From NCBI RefSeq assembly GCF_013166595.1, contig NZ_JABKKG010000001.1:496001-560000 (forward strand): 64,000 nt of DNA, in the 5' to 3' direction. Numbering within the stretch: position 1 is the first letter of the stretch; the number at the start of each line of letters is the position of its first letter. Below the pieces are notes generated by a model, which was given only the letters and a program-made list of their open reading frames with translations, did no database searches and was not told the DNA's origin. A program made the position numbers and the translations under genes. Source of the DNA: Palleniella intestinalis. Lineage in GTDB: Bacteria > Bacteroidota > Bacteroidia > Bacteroidales > Bacteroidaceae. Positions 15,858 through 25,594 of the stretch are shown here, one piece after another.

Positions 15858-17327
15858 ATGAAAAAGACTTTCAAACTATACCTGTACCTGGCAATCGCAC
15901 TGGCAATCACCGCTTGCACGAATGACGATTCTTTCTCATCGTCGCCAAGCAACGTGCTCACATTCTCCAAAGATACTGTCCTGCTGGACACCGTATTCTC
16001 ACGAGTGCCTTCGTCCACAAGAGATTTTTGGGTGTTCAACCGTAGCGGTGACGGCATCAGATGCTCGTCGATACGCCTGCAAAACGGTAACCAGACAGGG
16101 TATCGTGTGAATGTCAACGGTGTGTATCTCGGGGAAGTTCAGGGTTACCAAATCATCAACGAAGAGATACGCAAAGGGGACAGCATACGCGTGTTTGTCG
16201 AACTGACATCACCGTTGAACAACCAAAACAAGCCTCACCTTGTAGCGGATGACCTTGTCTTCACCCTTGAAAGCGGTGTGCAGCAGAAAGTTAACCTCAA
16301 GGCATGGTCATGGGATGCGGAAATGATGAGGGATGTCGTCATTAGCGAGGATTACACTTTGGGTGGCGACAAGCCAACAGTCATCTATGGCGGAATAACC
16401 GTTAACAACAGTGCTACACTCACTATCCCTGCCGGAAAAACAATATATTTCCATGCAGATGCCAGCATCGATGTCCATGGCAGACTGATATGCAGCGGTG
16501 AGCAAGGCAAAGAGGTCGTGCTGCGCGGCGACCGTTTGGACAACATGTTTGACTATCTGCCTTACGACGGAGTGTCGGGACAATGGAAAGGCATAACGTT
16601 CCATGAAGACAGCGAAGGGAACATACTGAATTATACAGACTTGCATTCCGCAAACACCGGCATAGAATGCCTGAGCGATACTTTCAGAACAGAGTACACA
16701 ACCACACAGCTGGCTGTCACAAACTCTACAATACACAACTGCAAGGGCTACGGCATCTATGGTTTCAACAGCAAGATAACTCTTGAAAACACGCAGATTT
16801 CCAACACGTTGTATGAAAGTTTGGCAACTTATGGCGGAGATGTGGATGTGAATTTCTGTACCATTGCGCAATTCTATCCTTTCGATGCGGCACGTGGAGC
16901 GGCACTTTATTTCAGCAACAAAACTGACGATGTGCAATTTCCGAATATGCGCTTAAATGTCAGGAACTCCATTATCACAGGATATGCGGAAGACGTTATC
17001 ATGGGAGACAATGACGACAAAATCGGCAAACCATACAAATTCACGAATTGCCTGTTGCGCACACCCGCTATCGAAGACGAGGAACTCTCCGTTGACAATA
17101 TCTTTGAAGACATCGAAGACTCGGACATCGCCGGCTGGAAGAACTTCAAAACTGTTGACACAGACCTGCTCCAATACAATTTCAGTCTGGTCAAAACATC
17201 ACTCGCCATAGACAAAGCATCGACAGAAAGCCCTTCCCCGGCTTATGACAGGGCAGGCAACAAACGCGACGAAAAACCTGATATGGGTTGCTATGAATAC
17301 ATTACCCCACCAACAACTGAGGAATAA
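15858..17327 (+). CDS. Lipoprotein with right-handed parallel beta-helix repeats
   Basis: A 489-residue exported lipoprotein (signal peptide ending at lipobox ITAC, cysteine at about 20). An N-terminal beta domain of about 150 residues (VLTFSKDTVLLDTVFSRVPSSTRDF) precedes a beta-helix region. This has repeated GI.../...NN..I strands such as GITVNNSATLTIPAGKTIYF and NSTIHNCKGYGIYGFNSKI. It ends with AIDKASTESPSPAYDRAGNKRDEKPDMGCYEY, a common closing segment of Bacteroidetes beta-helix lipoproteins. Such folds often bind polysaccharide; no catalytic site can be assigned. Confidence 0.75.
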   Translation: MKKTFKLYLYLAIALAITACTNDDSFSSSPSNVLTFSKDTVLLDTVFSRVPSSTRDFWVFNRSGDGIRCSSIRLQNGNQTGYRVNVNGVYLGEVQGYQIINEEIRKGDSIRVFVELTSPLNNQNKPHLVADDLVFTLESGVQQKVNLKAWSWDAEMMRDVVISEDYTLGGDKPTVIYGGITVNNSATLTIPAGKTIYFHADASIDVHGRLICSGEQGKEVVLRGDRLDNMFDYLPYDGVSGQWKGITFHEDSEGNILNYTDLHSANTGIECLSDTFRTEYTTTQLAVTNSTIHNCKGYGIYGFNSKITLENTQISNTLYESLATYGGDVDVNFCTIAQFYPFDAARGAALYFSNKTDDVQFPNMRLNVRNSIITGYAEDVIMGDNDDKIGKPYKFTNCLLRTPAIEDEELSVDNIFEDIEDSDIAGWKNFKTVDTDLLQYNFSLVKTSLAIDKASTESPSPAYDRAGNKRDEKPDMGCYEYITPPTTEE

Positions 17328-17355
17328 CACATTACGAACCTATAATCTAAACACA

Positions 17356-17841
17356 ATGGACACACTGAACATAAACATCTCAATAAAGAAACACAAGCCT
17401 GAAGAACTCACGGAAGAAGACCGCATGCTTGTCGAAAAAGCAATAAAAGCGACATACAACTCATACTCACCATACTCACATTTCAGTGTCGGTGCATGCT
17501 TGCTCCTTGGCGACAACTCCACCGTAATCGGGGCAAACCAAGAGAATGCCGCTTATCCTTCCGGTCTGTGCGCTGAAAGAAGTGCTATTTTCGCAGCTCA
17601 GTCACAGCACCCTGACCAGCCAATCAAGGCAATCGCCATCGCTGCACGCAACACAAGCGGAAACCTGACAGCACAGCCTGTCACCCCATGTGGCTCCTGC
17701 CGGCAGGTGATTATTGAAATAGAGGAACGCTACAAGCAGCCTGTGCGCATACTGCTCTACGGAACAGAGGCTGTCTATGAAATAGAAACAGTGCGCGACC
17801 TCCTGCCTCTGTGCTTTGTAAGCGAGGACATGGAAGGATGA
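17356..17841 (+). CDS. cdd: Cytidine deaminase
   Basis: A 161-residue homotetrameric-type cytidine deaminase that salvages cytidine and deoxycytidine. Zinc ligands and the proton shuttle are visible in GLCAERSAIF (Cys, Glu) and PCGSCRQV (two Cys), with SPYSHFSVGACLL and the substrate-binding NQENAAYPSG. The frame is open to 17245, but the added residues come from the end of the previous gene's sequence in another frame; MDTLNINISIKKH at 17356 is the sensible start. Confidence 0.93.
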   Translation: MDTLNINISIKKHKPEELTEEDRMLVEKAIKATYNSYSPYSHFSVGACLLLGDNSTVIGANQENAAYPSGLCAERSAIFAAQSQHPDQPIKAIAIAARNTSGNLTAQPVTPCGSCRQVIIEIEERYKQPVRILLYGTEAVYEIETVRDLLPLCFVSEDMEG

Positions 17842-17868
17842 TTCTGAAACAAACACACTTAACATACA

Positions 17869-18672
17869 ATGCTACATTTTATTTGCTTCGGAAGCGGTAG
17901 CAGCGGAAATTGCTATTACCTGTACACCGAAACCGAAGGCATACTGATTGATGCAGGCATAGGGACACGCACACTGAAGAGACATTTCTCTGACTATGGG
18001 TTGTCAATGCAGAAAATCAGTGCCATACTCATCACACACGACCACGCAGACCATATCAAATCAGTAGGAGCAATCTCCACGGAGTTCTTCCTGCCTGTCT
18101 ACTCCACTGCCGCTGTACACCACGGCATTGAAGAGAATTTCTGCGTGCGAAAGAAAATCAAACCGGGATTTGAACGTTATGTCGAACACGGCGAAACTTT
18201 CGAGATCGGTGAATTTTCCGTGACATGCTTCAAAGTGCCGCATGACAGTCTTGACAACAATGGCTATCTCGTGCGCTATTGTGATGTGGCATTCTGCCTC
18301 ATCACAGATGCCGGTATGGTCACTGAGGAGATGAAACCTTACATCGCACAAGCCAATTATCTTGTGCTGGAGGCCAACCACGACACTGAGATGTTGCGGA
18401 ACGGACCTTACCCGGAGTATCTCAAAAAGCGCATAACAAGCAACAACGGCCATCTCTCCAATGTCCAGTGCGGCATTGCTCTTGCGGAGAATGCATCACC
18501 GGAGCTTAAGCATGTATGGCTCGCCCACCTCTCGGAAGAGAACAACCACCCGGAATTGGCACGCAAGACTGTTGAAATGCAGCTCCGCGAATACGGCATT
18601 GTCGCAGGCAAAGATTTCCAACTTGATGTGCTTAAGCGCAAAACACCGTCCGAAGCCATTGAACTTGTATGA
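17869..18672 (+). CDS. WalJ/YycJ-like MBL-fold metallohydrolase
   Basis: A 267-residue metallo-beta-lactamase-fold hydrolase. Metal ligands are in THDHADHIKS (HxHxDH), VPHDSLDN (His) and ITDAGMV (Asp), with a further His in AHLSEENNHP. The opening FICFGSGSSGNCYYLYTETEGILIDAG is typical of the YycJ family, single-strand-active 5'-3' exonucleases linked to mismatch repair and cell-wall control in Firmicutes. The substrate in Bacteroidales is not known to me. Confidence 0.88.
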   Translation: MLHFICFGSGSSGNCYYLYTETEGILIDAGIGTRTLKRHFSDYGLSMQKISAILITHDHADHIKSVGAISTEFFLPVYSTAAVHHGIEENFCVRKKIKPGFERYVEHGETFEIGEFSVTCFKVPHDSLDNNGYLVRYCDVAFCLITDAGMVTEEMKPYIAQANYLVLEANHDTEMLRNGPYPEYLKKRITSNNGHLSNVQCGIALAENASPELKHVWLAHLSEENNHPELARKTVEMQLREYGIVAGKDFQLDVLKRKTPSEAIELV

Positions 18673-18717
18673 ACATTTTGACAAAACAACAGTAACATAA
18701 AGAATCCACATAACTTA

Positions 18718-20211
18718 ATGAAACAGATATTCGTATTCCTTATCCTATCATTCCTTCTACCGGCAAACCTTATCCAAGCGCAAGTGAAACGTGAATTCCG
18801 TGGTGCTTGGATTCAATGTGTCAATGGACAGTTCATCGGCATGAGCACACAAGAGATGCAGAAAACATTGGCATACCAGCTTGACGAACTGCAAAAAGAC
18901 GGATGCAACGCCATATTCTTCCAGGTGCGTCCCGAATGTGACGCACTGTACGAAAGCCGTCTCGAACCTTGGAGCCGGTTCCTTACAGGCAAGCAGGGCG
19001 TAGCCCCTTCACCTTATTGGGACCCATTGGCATGGATGATAGAGCAATGCCATAAGCGCAACATGGAACTGCATGCATGGATAAACCCTTACCGCGCAAA
19101 GACAAAGTTCACACGCGAACTGGCTGACAACCATATCGCAAAGACAAACCCTGAGCTGGTGTTCCAATACGACGGTCTGCTTTTGCTTAATCCTGCTTAT
19201 AGGAAAAACCGTGAGCATATCTGTCGTGTTGTACTGGACATCATCACACGCTATGACGTTGACGGGCTGCACATTGATGACTATTTCTATCCCTACCCTG
19301 CCGCAGGTCAGCAGATTCCGGACGCCGGTGATTTCAGAAGATACAGCAACGGAATAGCAGACATACGCGACTGGCGCAGATATAACGTGGATTTGTTCAT
19401 GGAACAACTCTCAAAAACCATACGCAATGCAAAACCGTGGGTGAAATTCGGTGTCTCGCCTTTCGGCATCTACCGCAACAAAAAGTCCGACCCAAGGAAC
19501 GGTTCTGACACCAACGGACTGCAGAACTATGACGACCTGTATGCCGATGTCCTCAAATGGGTGAACAATGGTTGGGTGGATTACTGTGTGCCACAGATAT
19601 ATTGGCAGATTGGACACAAGGCTGCCGACTATGCAACCCTCATACGCTGGTGGGACAAGCATTGCGGAAACCGCCCACTGTTCATCGGCGAAGATGTCGA
19701 GCGCACTGTGAAATTCGCTGATCCTGCGAATCCAAACGCCCACCAGCTTGACGCAAAGATGCGCCTTCACCGTGAGATGAAGCATGTCAACGGCCATGTC
19801 CTCTGGTATGCAAAAGCAGCAGTGGATAATGTTGGCAATTATGGAACACTGCTGCGCACCAAATACTGGAAGAAGCCGGCATTGATGCCTGAAATGAAAT
19901 TCATCAGCAAGAACGCCCCGAAAAAGGTAAAAAGCCTGAAAAGTGTATGGACATCTGACGGATACATGCTTTTCTGGACCGCACCAAAGTCCAAAGATTG
20001 GAGCACAGAGGCAACTAAATATGTTGTCTATGCTTTCAAGAAAGGCAGCAAGATTGACACAAGCAGCGCAGCGAACATTGTCGCCATCACAAGCAACACG
20101 TTTGTCAAACTCAATTACATCCACGGAAAGGAAAACTACACATTCGTAGTCACACCACTCAACCGCATACACAACGAAGGCAAAACCGCCAAGAAAAAGG
20201 TGAAACTATAA
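18718..20211 (+). CDS. Exported glycoside hydrolase-like family 10 (GHL10/DUF187) protein
   Basis: A 497-residue protein with a signal peptide (cleavage after NLIQAQ). A TIM-barrel follows, starting KREFRGAWIQCVNG, with QVRPECDALYES, LHAWINPYR, VDGLHIDDYFYPYP, FGVSPFGIYRN and VDYCVPQIYWQ. These are hallmarks of the DUF187/GHL10 family, thought to act on cell-wall or other glycans. The last 90 residues (KSLKSVWTSDGYMLFWTAPK) look like a fibronectin type III module. It lies in the same run as the nucleotidase, probably as an envelope/periplasm protein. Confidence 0.85.
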   Translation: MKQIFVFLILSFLLPANLIQAQVKREFRGAWIQCVNGQFIGMSTQEMQKTLAYQLDELQKDGCNAIFFQVRPECDALYESRLEPWSRFLTGKQGVAPSPYWDPLAWMIEQCHKRNMELHAWINPYRAKTKFTRELADNHIAKTNPELVFQYDGLLLLNPAYRKNREHICRVVLDIITRYDVDGLHIDDYFYPYPAAGQQIPDAGDFRRYSNGIADIRDWRRYNVDLFMEQLSKTIRNAKPWVKFGVSPFGIYRNKKSDPRNGSDTNGLQNYDDLYADVLKWVNNGWVDYCVPQIYWQIGHKAADYATLIRWWDKHCGNRPLFIGEDVERTVKFADPANPNAHQLDAKMRLHREMKHVNGHVLWYAKAAVDNVGNYGTLLRTKYWKKPALMPEMKFISKNAPKKVKSLKSVWTSDGYMLFWTAPKSKDWSTEATKYVVYAFKKGSKIDTSSAANIVAITSNTFVKLNYIHGKENYTFVVTPLNRIHNEGKTAKKKVKL

Positions 20212-20253
20212 CATGCGACGTATCGCCTCTCCTATAAACAAAATAGTAAAACA

Positions 20254-21987
20254 ATGAGAAAAACAGCATTACTCCTTGTTCTGTTCCTGTCTATACCTAT
20301 CATCATACAGGCAAAAAAACAAACAGTGACACTCCGCATCTTGGAGACATCCGACGTGCACGGGTGCTTCTTTCCATGGGATTTCATCAACAAACGCCCG
20401 ATGAAAGGAACACTCGCCAGACTCTCCACATATTTAAATAATGTGCGCAGCGAGAACCCTGACGGGGTTATCCTACTTGAAAACGGTGACATACTTCAGG
20501 GGCAACCTATAAACTACTATTACAATTACATCAGCCCTGAGAAGACAAACATCGCCGCACAGTGCATCAACTACCTGAAATATGATGCACAGAACTGGGG
20601 CAACCATGACACTGAGACGGGACATCCATGCTATGACAAATGGGGCAAGGAGATTCAGGCTCCTGTCCTCGGTGCAAATGTCATAGACAGAAAAACCGAG
20701 AAGCCTTACCTGAAACCATACACAATAATAGAACGCAAGGGCATAAAAGTGGCTGTCATCGGCATGATTACCCCTGCAGTCCCAAACTGGCTGTCAGAGA
20801 ATCTGTGGTCAGGGCTGGCGTTCGAGGACATGGTCGCTTCTTCCCGCAAATGGATTGAGACTGTCAGGAAAGAAGAGAATCCGGACATAATCATCGGGCT
20901 GTTTCATGCCGGACTGAGCGGTGGAATAAGTGCCAACGGATACGACGAGGACGCTTCAGAGCGTGTTGCGAAGGAAGTGCCAGGATTCGATGCCATACTT
21001 TTCGGACATGACCACCGTATCTATAACAACAAAGTCGTGAACTGTGAGAACAAAGAGGTGCTGCTCTGCAACCCGGCAAGCAATGCGCAGAATGTCGTTG
21101 ATGTAACAATTGCCATAACAAAGAACGGCAAAAAAGTCATTTCCAAGACCATTGACGGCAAGATTGTTGACATCAGGAACATGGATGTTGACAACAAGTT
21201 CATGGCACATTTCACAAAAGACATTGAAGATGTCAAAGAATGGGCTGACAGGAAAATAGGCACAACCGACACAACTATCACCACACGCGACAGTTTCTTT
21301 GGTTCAAGCGCCTTCACAGACCTTGTCCACAATCTGCAACTTAGCATCACCGGAGCTGACATTTCACTCACAGCACCTCTCACATTCAATGCCACTCTTG
21401 CAAAAGGGGACATCACCGTTGCCGACATGTTCAACCTTTACAAGTTTGAAAACCAGCTTTATACAATGAAGCTCAGTGGGGAGGAAATCAGGAAACATCT
21501 TGAAATGTCATACGACCTTTGGGTGAACACCATGAAATCTCCTGACGACCACATCATGCTGCTTGACAACACATCCAGCAATGATAACCAGCGCTCGGGA
21601 TTCAAGAACATGACTTTCAATTTCGACTCTGCCGCCGGAATAATCTATACTGTGGATGTCACAAAGCCTGACGGCAGCAAAGTAAACATCATAAGCATGG
21701 CTGACGGCTCGCCTTTTGATGAGAAGAAAATATATAAAGTTGCCGTCAACAGCTATCGTGGCAATGGCGGCGGCGAACTTCTCACACTCGGAGCCGGCAT
21801 CCCGAAAGAGAAACTTGATGAAAGAATCATCGCACGCACGGAACATGACCAGCGATGGTATCTCATGAAAGAGATAGAGCGACTCGGCAATATCAGCCCG
21901 AAAGCAAACAACAACTGGAAATTCATACCGGAAGAATGGGCAAAACCGGCAATAGAACGTGACCGCAAAATAATATTTGGAGAATGA
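20254..21987 (+). CDS. Exported bifunctional metallophosphatase/5'-nucleotidase
   Basis: A 577-residue periplasmic or surface 5'-nucleotidase/2',3'-cyclic-nucleotide phosphodiesterase. After a signal peptide, the metallophosphatase domain shows its metal ligands in TSDVHGCFF, ENGDILQG, NWGNHDTE, LFHAGLSGG and GHDHR. The C-terminal nucleotide-specificity domain (about 340-540) carries TAPLTFNATLAKGDITVADMFNLYKFENQLY and the late VNSYRGNGGGELL. Its stop overlaps the nudC start (ATGA), so released NMN or AMP salvage may be coupled to NudC. Confidence 0.92.
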   Translation: MRKTALLLVLFLSIPIIIQAKKQTVTLRILETSDVHGCFFPWDFINKRPMKGTLARLSTYLNNVRSENPDGVILLENGDILQGQPINYYYNYISPEKTNIAAQCINYLKYDAQNWGNHDTETGHPCYDKWGKEIQAPVLGANVIDRKTEKPYLKPYTIIERKGIKVAVIGMITPAVPNWLSENLWSGLAFEDMVASSRKWIETVRKEENPDIIIGLFHAGLSGGISANGYDEDASERVAKEVPGFDAILFGHDHRIYNNKVVNCENKEVLLCNPASNAQNVVDVTIAITKNGKKVISKTIDGKIVDIRNMDVDNKFMAHFTKDIEDVKEWADRKIGTTDTTITTRDSFFGSSAFTDLVHNLQLSITGADISLTAPLTFNATLAKGDITVADMFNLYKFENQLYTMKLSGEEIRKHLEMSYDLWVNTMKSPDDHIMLLDNTSSNDNQRSGFKNMTFNFDSAAGIIYTVDVTKPDGSKVNIISMADGSPFDEKKIYKVAVNSYRGNGGGELLTLGAGIPKEKLDERIIARTEHDQRWYLMKEIERLGNISPKANNNWKFIPEEWAKPAIERDRKIIFGE

Positions 21988-22766
21988 TGAAATATTGGTT
22001 TATATTCTATAAGGACTTGCTCCTCTTGCAAAAGGACAAGGAGGGAACGTACACAATCCCTTTCCAAGAGGAGTGTCCTGTCACACTTCAACCTTCACAT
22101 ACAATCCACAATATAACACCGCTTGCCTGTGATGACGGGAGTTCTTATCCAGTAAAAGCGATACGCATCGACAATCCCACGGATATGGAAGGATATGAGA
22201 TGATAGGATTAAGGCAGTCCTACCACCTCATTCCGCTAGACCTGTACAACAAAGCAGGCAAATGCGAAGAAATCCTTTATTGGGATGAGCAGACAAGATT
22301 CTGCGGATGTTGCGGAGCTCCAATGGAACTTTCCACCGACATCTCAAAGAAATGCACACAATGCGGCAGGGAAATATGGCCCTCACCAGCCACGGCAATC
22401 ATTGTCCTCATACACAGAGGCGATGAAGTTTTGCTTGTAAAGGCAAAGAATTTCAAGCGTGATTATTACGGACTCGTTGCTGGATTTGTAGAGACAGGCG
22501 AAAGTCTGGAAGAGACCGTGAAACGTGAAGTAATGGAAGAGACTGGTTTGGAGATCAGCAACATAAGGTATTTCGGTTCACAACCATGGCCCTACCCTTG
22601 CGGTCTGATGATTGGTTTCACTGCCGACTATGTCTCGGGAGAAATCCATATCCAGAAAGAGGAACTAAAAACCGCCGGTTGGTTCACACGCGACAATATG
22701 CCACCTATTCCTGAAAAGCTCTCCATCGCACGCAAACTAATTGATGATTGGCTGGTAAAATCATAG
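21984..22766 (+). CDS. nudC: NAD+ diphosphatase (NudC-type Nudix hydrolase)
   Basis: A 260-residue Nudix enzyme that hydrolyses NADH/NAD+ and in other bacteria removes NAD caps from RNA. A zinc ribbon (CGCCGAPM with CTQCGREIWP) is followed by the Nudix box GFVETGESLEETVKREVMEETG and the family signature SQPWPYPCG (canonical SQPWPFPxS). The ATG at 21984 overlaps the preceding stop; the next codon at 21987 is also ATG and cannot be excluded as the start. Confidence 0.93.
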   Translation: MMKYWFIFYKDLLLLQKDKEGTYTIPFQEECPVTLQPSHTIHNITPLACDDGSSYPVKAIRIDNPTDMEGYEMIGLRQSYHLIPLDLYNKAGKCEEILYWDEQTRFCGCCGAPMELSTDISKKCTQCGREIWPSPATAIIVLIHRGDEVLLVKAKNFKRDYYGLVAGFVETGESLEETVKREVMEETGLEISNIRYFGSQPWPYPCGLMIGFTADYVSGEIHIQKEELKTAGWFTRDNMPPIPEKLSIARKLIDDWLVKS

Positions 22767-22826
22767 TGCAGCCCTATATACCATTTACAGCATATCATTA
22801 CAAACCAACAAATTGCATTAACGTAA

Positions 22827-22874
22827 ATATACAAAATAAGCTGTGTCTATTTTGACACAGCTTATTTTGTATAT
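22827..22874. terminator. Strong bidirectional terminator between nudC and glnN
   Basis: A perfect 21-bp inverted repeat (22827-22847 with 22854-22874) around a 6-base loop, with A/T-rich outer ends giving T-runs on both strands. It lies between two convergent genes and can serve both. Confidence 0.9.
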
Positions 22875-22893
22875 GCTGACAAAGTACTCTCTC

Positions 22894-25083
22894 TTACTTT
22901 ATGAACAGCATTTCCCTATATTTAGGCAGTGTCCACAACTCATCCGAGATAAGGAGTTCAAGGCTGTCAATCTCTGTTCGGATTTCCTCCATGATTGGAA
23001 CAACAGTGTCATGATAAGCCACAGCCTTCTCTCTTGCAGAAGGAAGCCTGTTTGCAACTTTCCTGTTGCCTACAAGCGTTGTCACTCCGGCCTCTATGCG
23101 CTCTATGCGCTCTGCAATCTCACGTATAATCTCCTTGTTGCGGTGAGTGAGTTTCTTGCATTCGTCTGCATCGAAAATCTTGTACATGTTTTCCACAAGT
23201 TCCACGAGTTCAGACTGATACTTTGTCGCTGTCGGGATGATATGGTTGAGCGAGAGATCGCCAAGGACTCTCGCCTCAATCTGAATCTTCTTTGTGTAGG
23301 TTTCCCATTTAACCTCGTTTCTTGCCTCAAGCTCACACTTTCTCATGACGTTCATAGACTCGAACATCCGGACACTGTCATCATCAAGGTATCTGTCGAA
23401 GACCACAGGGCATGAGTTCTCTGTATCCAGACCTCTTCTTTCTGCCTCCTGACGCCATTCTTCCGAATAGCCATTGCCGTCAAAGTGTATTGGCTTGCAC
23501 GCCACAATGTCTTCACGCAAGACTTTCACCACAGCCTCATACTTCTCCTCGCCTGCTTCAACAAGTGCATCCACTCTGCGACGGAAGTCTGTCAGAGCCT
23601 CAGCAACAGCAGTGTTGAGCACTATCATTGAACTTGCACAGTTGGCCTCCGAGCCCACTGCACGGAACTCAAACCTGTTGCCGGTGAAAGCGAACGGTGA
23701 TGTCCTGTTCCTGTCAGTGTTATCCATAAGGAGTTCCGGAATCACAGGAATATCAAGTTTCACCGCTTTTTTGCCTGCAAGGTTGAAGACATCTTTACTG
23801 TCAGACTTCTCAAGTGCTCCAAGGAGTTCGGAAAGCTGACGACCAAGGAATGACGACACAATGGCTGGTGGAGCCTCATTTGCACCAAGTCTGTGAGAAT
23901 TGGATGCAGACATTATCGAAGCCTTCAGCAGTCCGTTGTGTTTGTACACACCCATAAGTGTCTCCACAATGAACACCGTGAATCTCAGGTTATCCATTGG
24001 AGTTTTGCCAGGTGCATGGAGCAATATTCCCGTATCAGTTGTCAGCGACCAGTTGTTATGCTTTCCGGAGCCATTGATTCCTGCAAACGGCTTTTCATGG
24101 AGCAGACATCTGAATCCATGCTTCCTTGCTATCCTCTTCATGATAGACATGAGGAGCATGTTATGGTCTATGGCGAGGTTCATTTCCTCAAAGATAGGCG
24201 CAATCTCAAACTGGTTTGGGGCAACCTCATTATGTCTTGTCTTGCATGGGATGCCAAGTTCCAAAGCCTTTATCTGAAGCTCTTTCATGAACTGTGCCAC
24301 TCTCTCCGGAATTGTACCGAAATAGTGGTCGTCCATCTGCTGGTTCTTCGCCGAATCATGCCCCATCAGCGTCCTGCCTGTCATCACAAGGTCAGGCCTT
24401 GCTGCATAGAGATCCTCATCCACAAGGAAATATTCCTGCTCCCAACCAAGGTTTGCGGAGACTTTCTTTACATCAGGATAGAAAATCTTGCAAACTTCAG
24501 TCGCAGACTTGTCCACGGCAGCCAGTGCTCTGAGCAAAGGTGCTTTATAGTCAAGAGCTTCGCCTGTATATGATATGAAGATAGTCGGGATACATAATGT
24601 GTCATCCATGATAAACACAGGCGATGTGGGATCCCATGCAGAATACCCTCGCGCCTCGAATGTAGCCCTGATACCTCCGGAAGGGAATGAGGAAGCGTCC
24701 GGCTCCTGCTGTACAAGGAGCTTGCCCTCAAACTCCTCTATCATTCCGCCATTGCTGTCCAGCTCTACAAAAGAGTCATGCTTCTCCGCCGTACCCTCAG
24801 TAAGAGGCTGAAACCAGTGTGTATAGTGAGTCACTCCATTTTCCACAGCCCACTGCCTCATGCCCCTTGCCACAGCATCCGCTATGGAACGGTCAAAAGG
24901 TGCGCCATTGTCCATGACATCAACCATCTGTTCATAGACTTTGCTCGGAAGGTAGCGGTACATCTTTGCACGAGTGAAGACATACTTGCCAAAATAATCA
25001 GAAGGGCGTTCCTTTGGCTCTTCAACTATTATAGGCTTCTTTTTTGATGCAGTAATGACTGCGTGGAATCGTAAATTTGCCAT
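22894..25083 (-). CDS. glnN: Glutamine synthetase type III
   Basis: A 729-residue GSIII, the large form of glutamine synthetase common in Bacteroidetes and cyanobacteria, assimilating ammonia into glutamine. Clear family segments are THWFQPLTEGTAEKHDSF, GGIRATFEARGYSAWDPTSP, LGWEQEYFLVD (metal Glu), KTRHNEVAPNQFE, GINGSGKHNNWSL and NRTSPFAFTGNRFEFRAVGS. It stands alone between a terminator and its own promoter. Nitrogen control is likely but no operator is obvious. Confidence 0.96.
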   Translation of the reverse strand: MANLRFHAVITASKKKPIIVEEPKERPSDYFGKYVFTRAKMYRYLPSKVYEQMVDVMDNGAPFDRSIADAVARGMRQWAVENGVTHYTHWFQPLTEGTAEKHDSFVELDSNGGMIEEFEGKLLVQQEPDASSFPSGGIRATFEARGYSAWDPTSPVFIMDDTLCIPTIFISYTGEALDYKAPLLRALAAVDKSATEVCKIFYPDVKKVSANLGWEQEYFLVDEDLYAARPDLVMTGRTLMGHDSAKNQQMDDHYFGTIPERVAQFMKELQIKALELGIPCKTRHNEVAPNQFEIAPIFEEMNLAIDHNMLLMSIMKRIARKHGFRCLLHEKPFAGINGSGKHNNWSLTTDTGILLHAPGKTPMDNLRFTVFIVETLMGVYKHNGLLKASIMSASNSHRLGANEAPPAIVSSFLGRQLSELLGALEKSDSKDVFNLAGKKAVKLDIPVIPELLMDNTDRNRTSPFAFTGNRFEFRAVGSEANCASSMIVLNTAVAEALTDFRRRVDALVEAGEEKYEAVVKVLREDIVACKPIHFDGNGYSEEWRQEAERRGLDTENSCPVVFDRYLDDDSVRMFESMNVMRKCELEARNEVKWETYTKKIQIEARVLGDLSLNHIIPTATKYQSELVELVENMYKIFDADECKKLTHRNKEIIREIAERIERIEAGVTTLVGNRKVANRLPSAREKAVAYHDTVVPIMEEIRTEIDSLELLISDELWTLPKYREMLFIK

Positions 25084-25124
25084 TTGCTGTAATGTGATTT
25101 TACTTTTTATATCCGAAAACGTTG

Positions 25125-25132
25125 CAAAGTTA
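25125..25132 (-). promoter_or_regulatory. -7 element for glnN
   Basis: Minus strand TAACTTTG, a full TAnnTTTG match, 42 bases upstream of the glnN ATG. Confidence 0.7.
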
Positions 25133-25246
25133 GATAATATTATTTAAATTAAGGTGTAGTGCAAGTTCCTTTTATGTTTTTTTACGATAATCGAATATTT
25201 TTGAAAAAAAAACACCGAAAAGTTTTATCAATTCAGAAAAAAGCAG

Positions 25247-25254
25247 TACCTTTG
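25247..25254 (+). promoter_or_regulatory. -7 element of the tRNA-Asp array
   Basis: TACCTTTG, 28 bases upstream of the first tRNA-Asp. The core GTACCTTTGCACTCGCT is the same as in front of the first tRNA-Lys, which suggests one conserved strong stable-RNA promoter. Confidence 0.8.
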
Positions 25255-25281
25255 CACTCGCTAAGAACAAATGACGGTTTT

Positions 25282-25355
25282 GGTGCGTTAGTTCAGTTGG
25301 TTAGAATGCCAGCCTGTCACGCTGGAGGTCACGGGTTCGAGTCCCGTACGCACCG
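25282..25355 (+). tRNA. tRNA-Asp, anticodon GTC (1 of 3)
   Basis: A 74-nt cloverleaf: acceptor GGTGCGT with ACGCACC and discriminator G, anticodon loop CTGTCAC flanked by CCAGC/GCTGG, T-arm with GGTTCGAGTC. No encoded CCA. Confidence 0.97.
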
Positions 25356-25383
25356 CCTAATTTTTCAAAACAGCACACACATT

Positions 25384-25457
25384 GGTGCGTTAGTTCAGTT
25401 GGTTAGAATGCCAGCCTGTCACGCTGGAGGTCACGGGTTCGAGTCCCGTACGCACCG
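25384..25457 (+). tRNA. tRNA-Asp, anticodon GTC (2 of 3)
   Basis: Identical by eye to the first copy, exactly 102 bases downstream; the 28-base spacer is near-identical to the next spacer. Transcribed from the shared promoter at 25247. Confidence 0.97.
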
Positions 25458-25485
25458 CCTAATTTTTCAAAGCAGCACACACATT

Positions 25486-25559
25486 GGTGCGTTAGTTCAG
25501 TTGGTTAGAATGCCAGCCTGTCACGCTGGAGGTCACGGGTTCGAGTCCCGTACGCACCG
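25486..25559 (+). tRNA. tRNA-Asp, anticodon GTC (3 of 3)
   Basis: Third identical copy with the same 102-base period. It is followed at once by the array terminator. Confidence 0.97.
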
Positions 25560-25560
25560 C

Positions 25561-25594
25561 AAAGGAGATAAACTTTTGTTTGTCTCCTTTTTTT
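25561..25594 (+). terminator. Terminator of the tRNA-Asp array
   Basis: AAAGGAGA (25561-25568) pairs with TCTCCTTT (25583-25590), extended inward by AAAC/GTTT, and is followed by a run of Ts. Confidence 0.9.

Noticed and set aside
25282..25559. Regular 102-bp repeats that could suggest a CRISPR array
   Set aside because: The repeated unit is a 74-nt tRNA-Asp cloverleaf; spacers are near-identical and no cas genes exist in the window.
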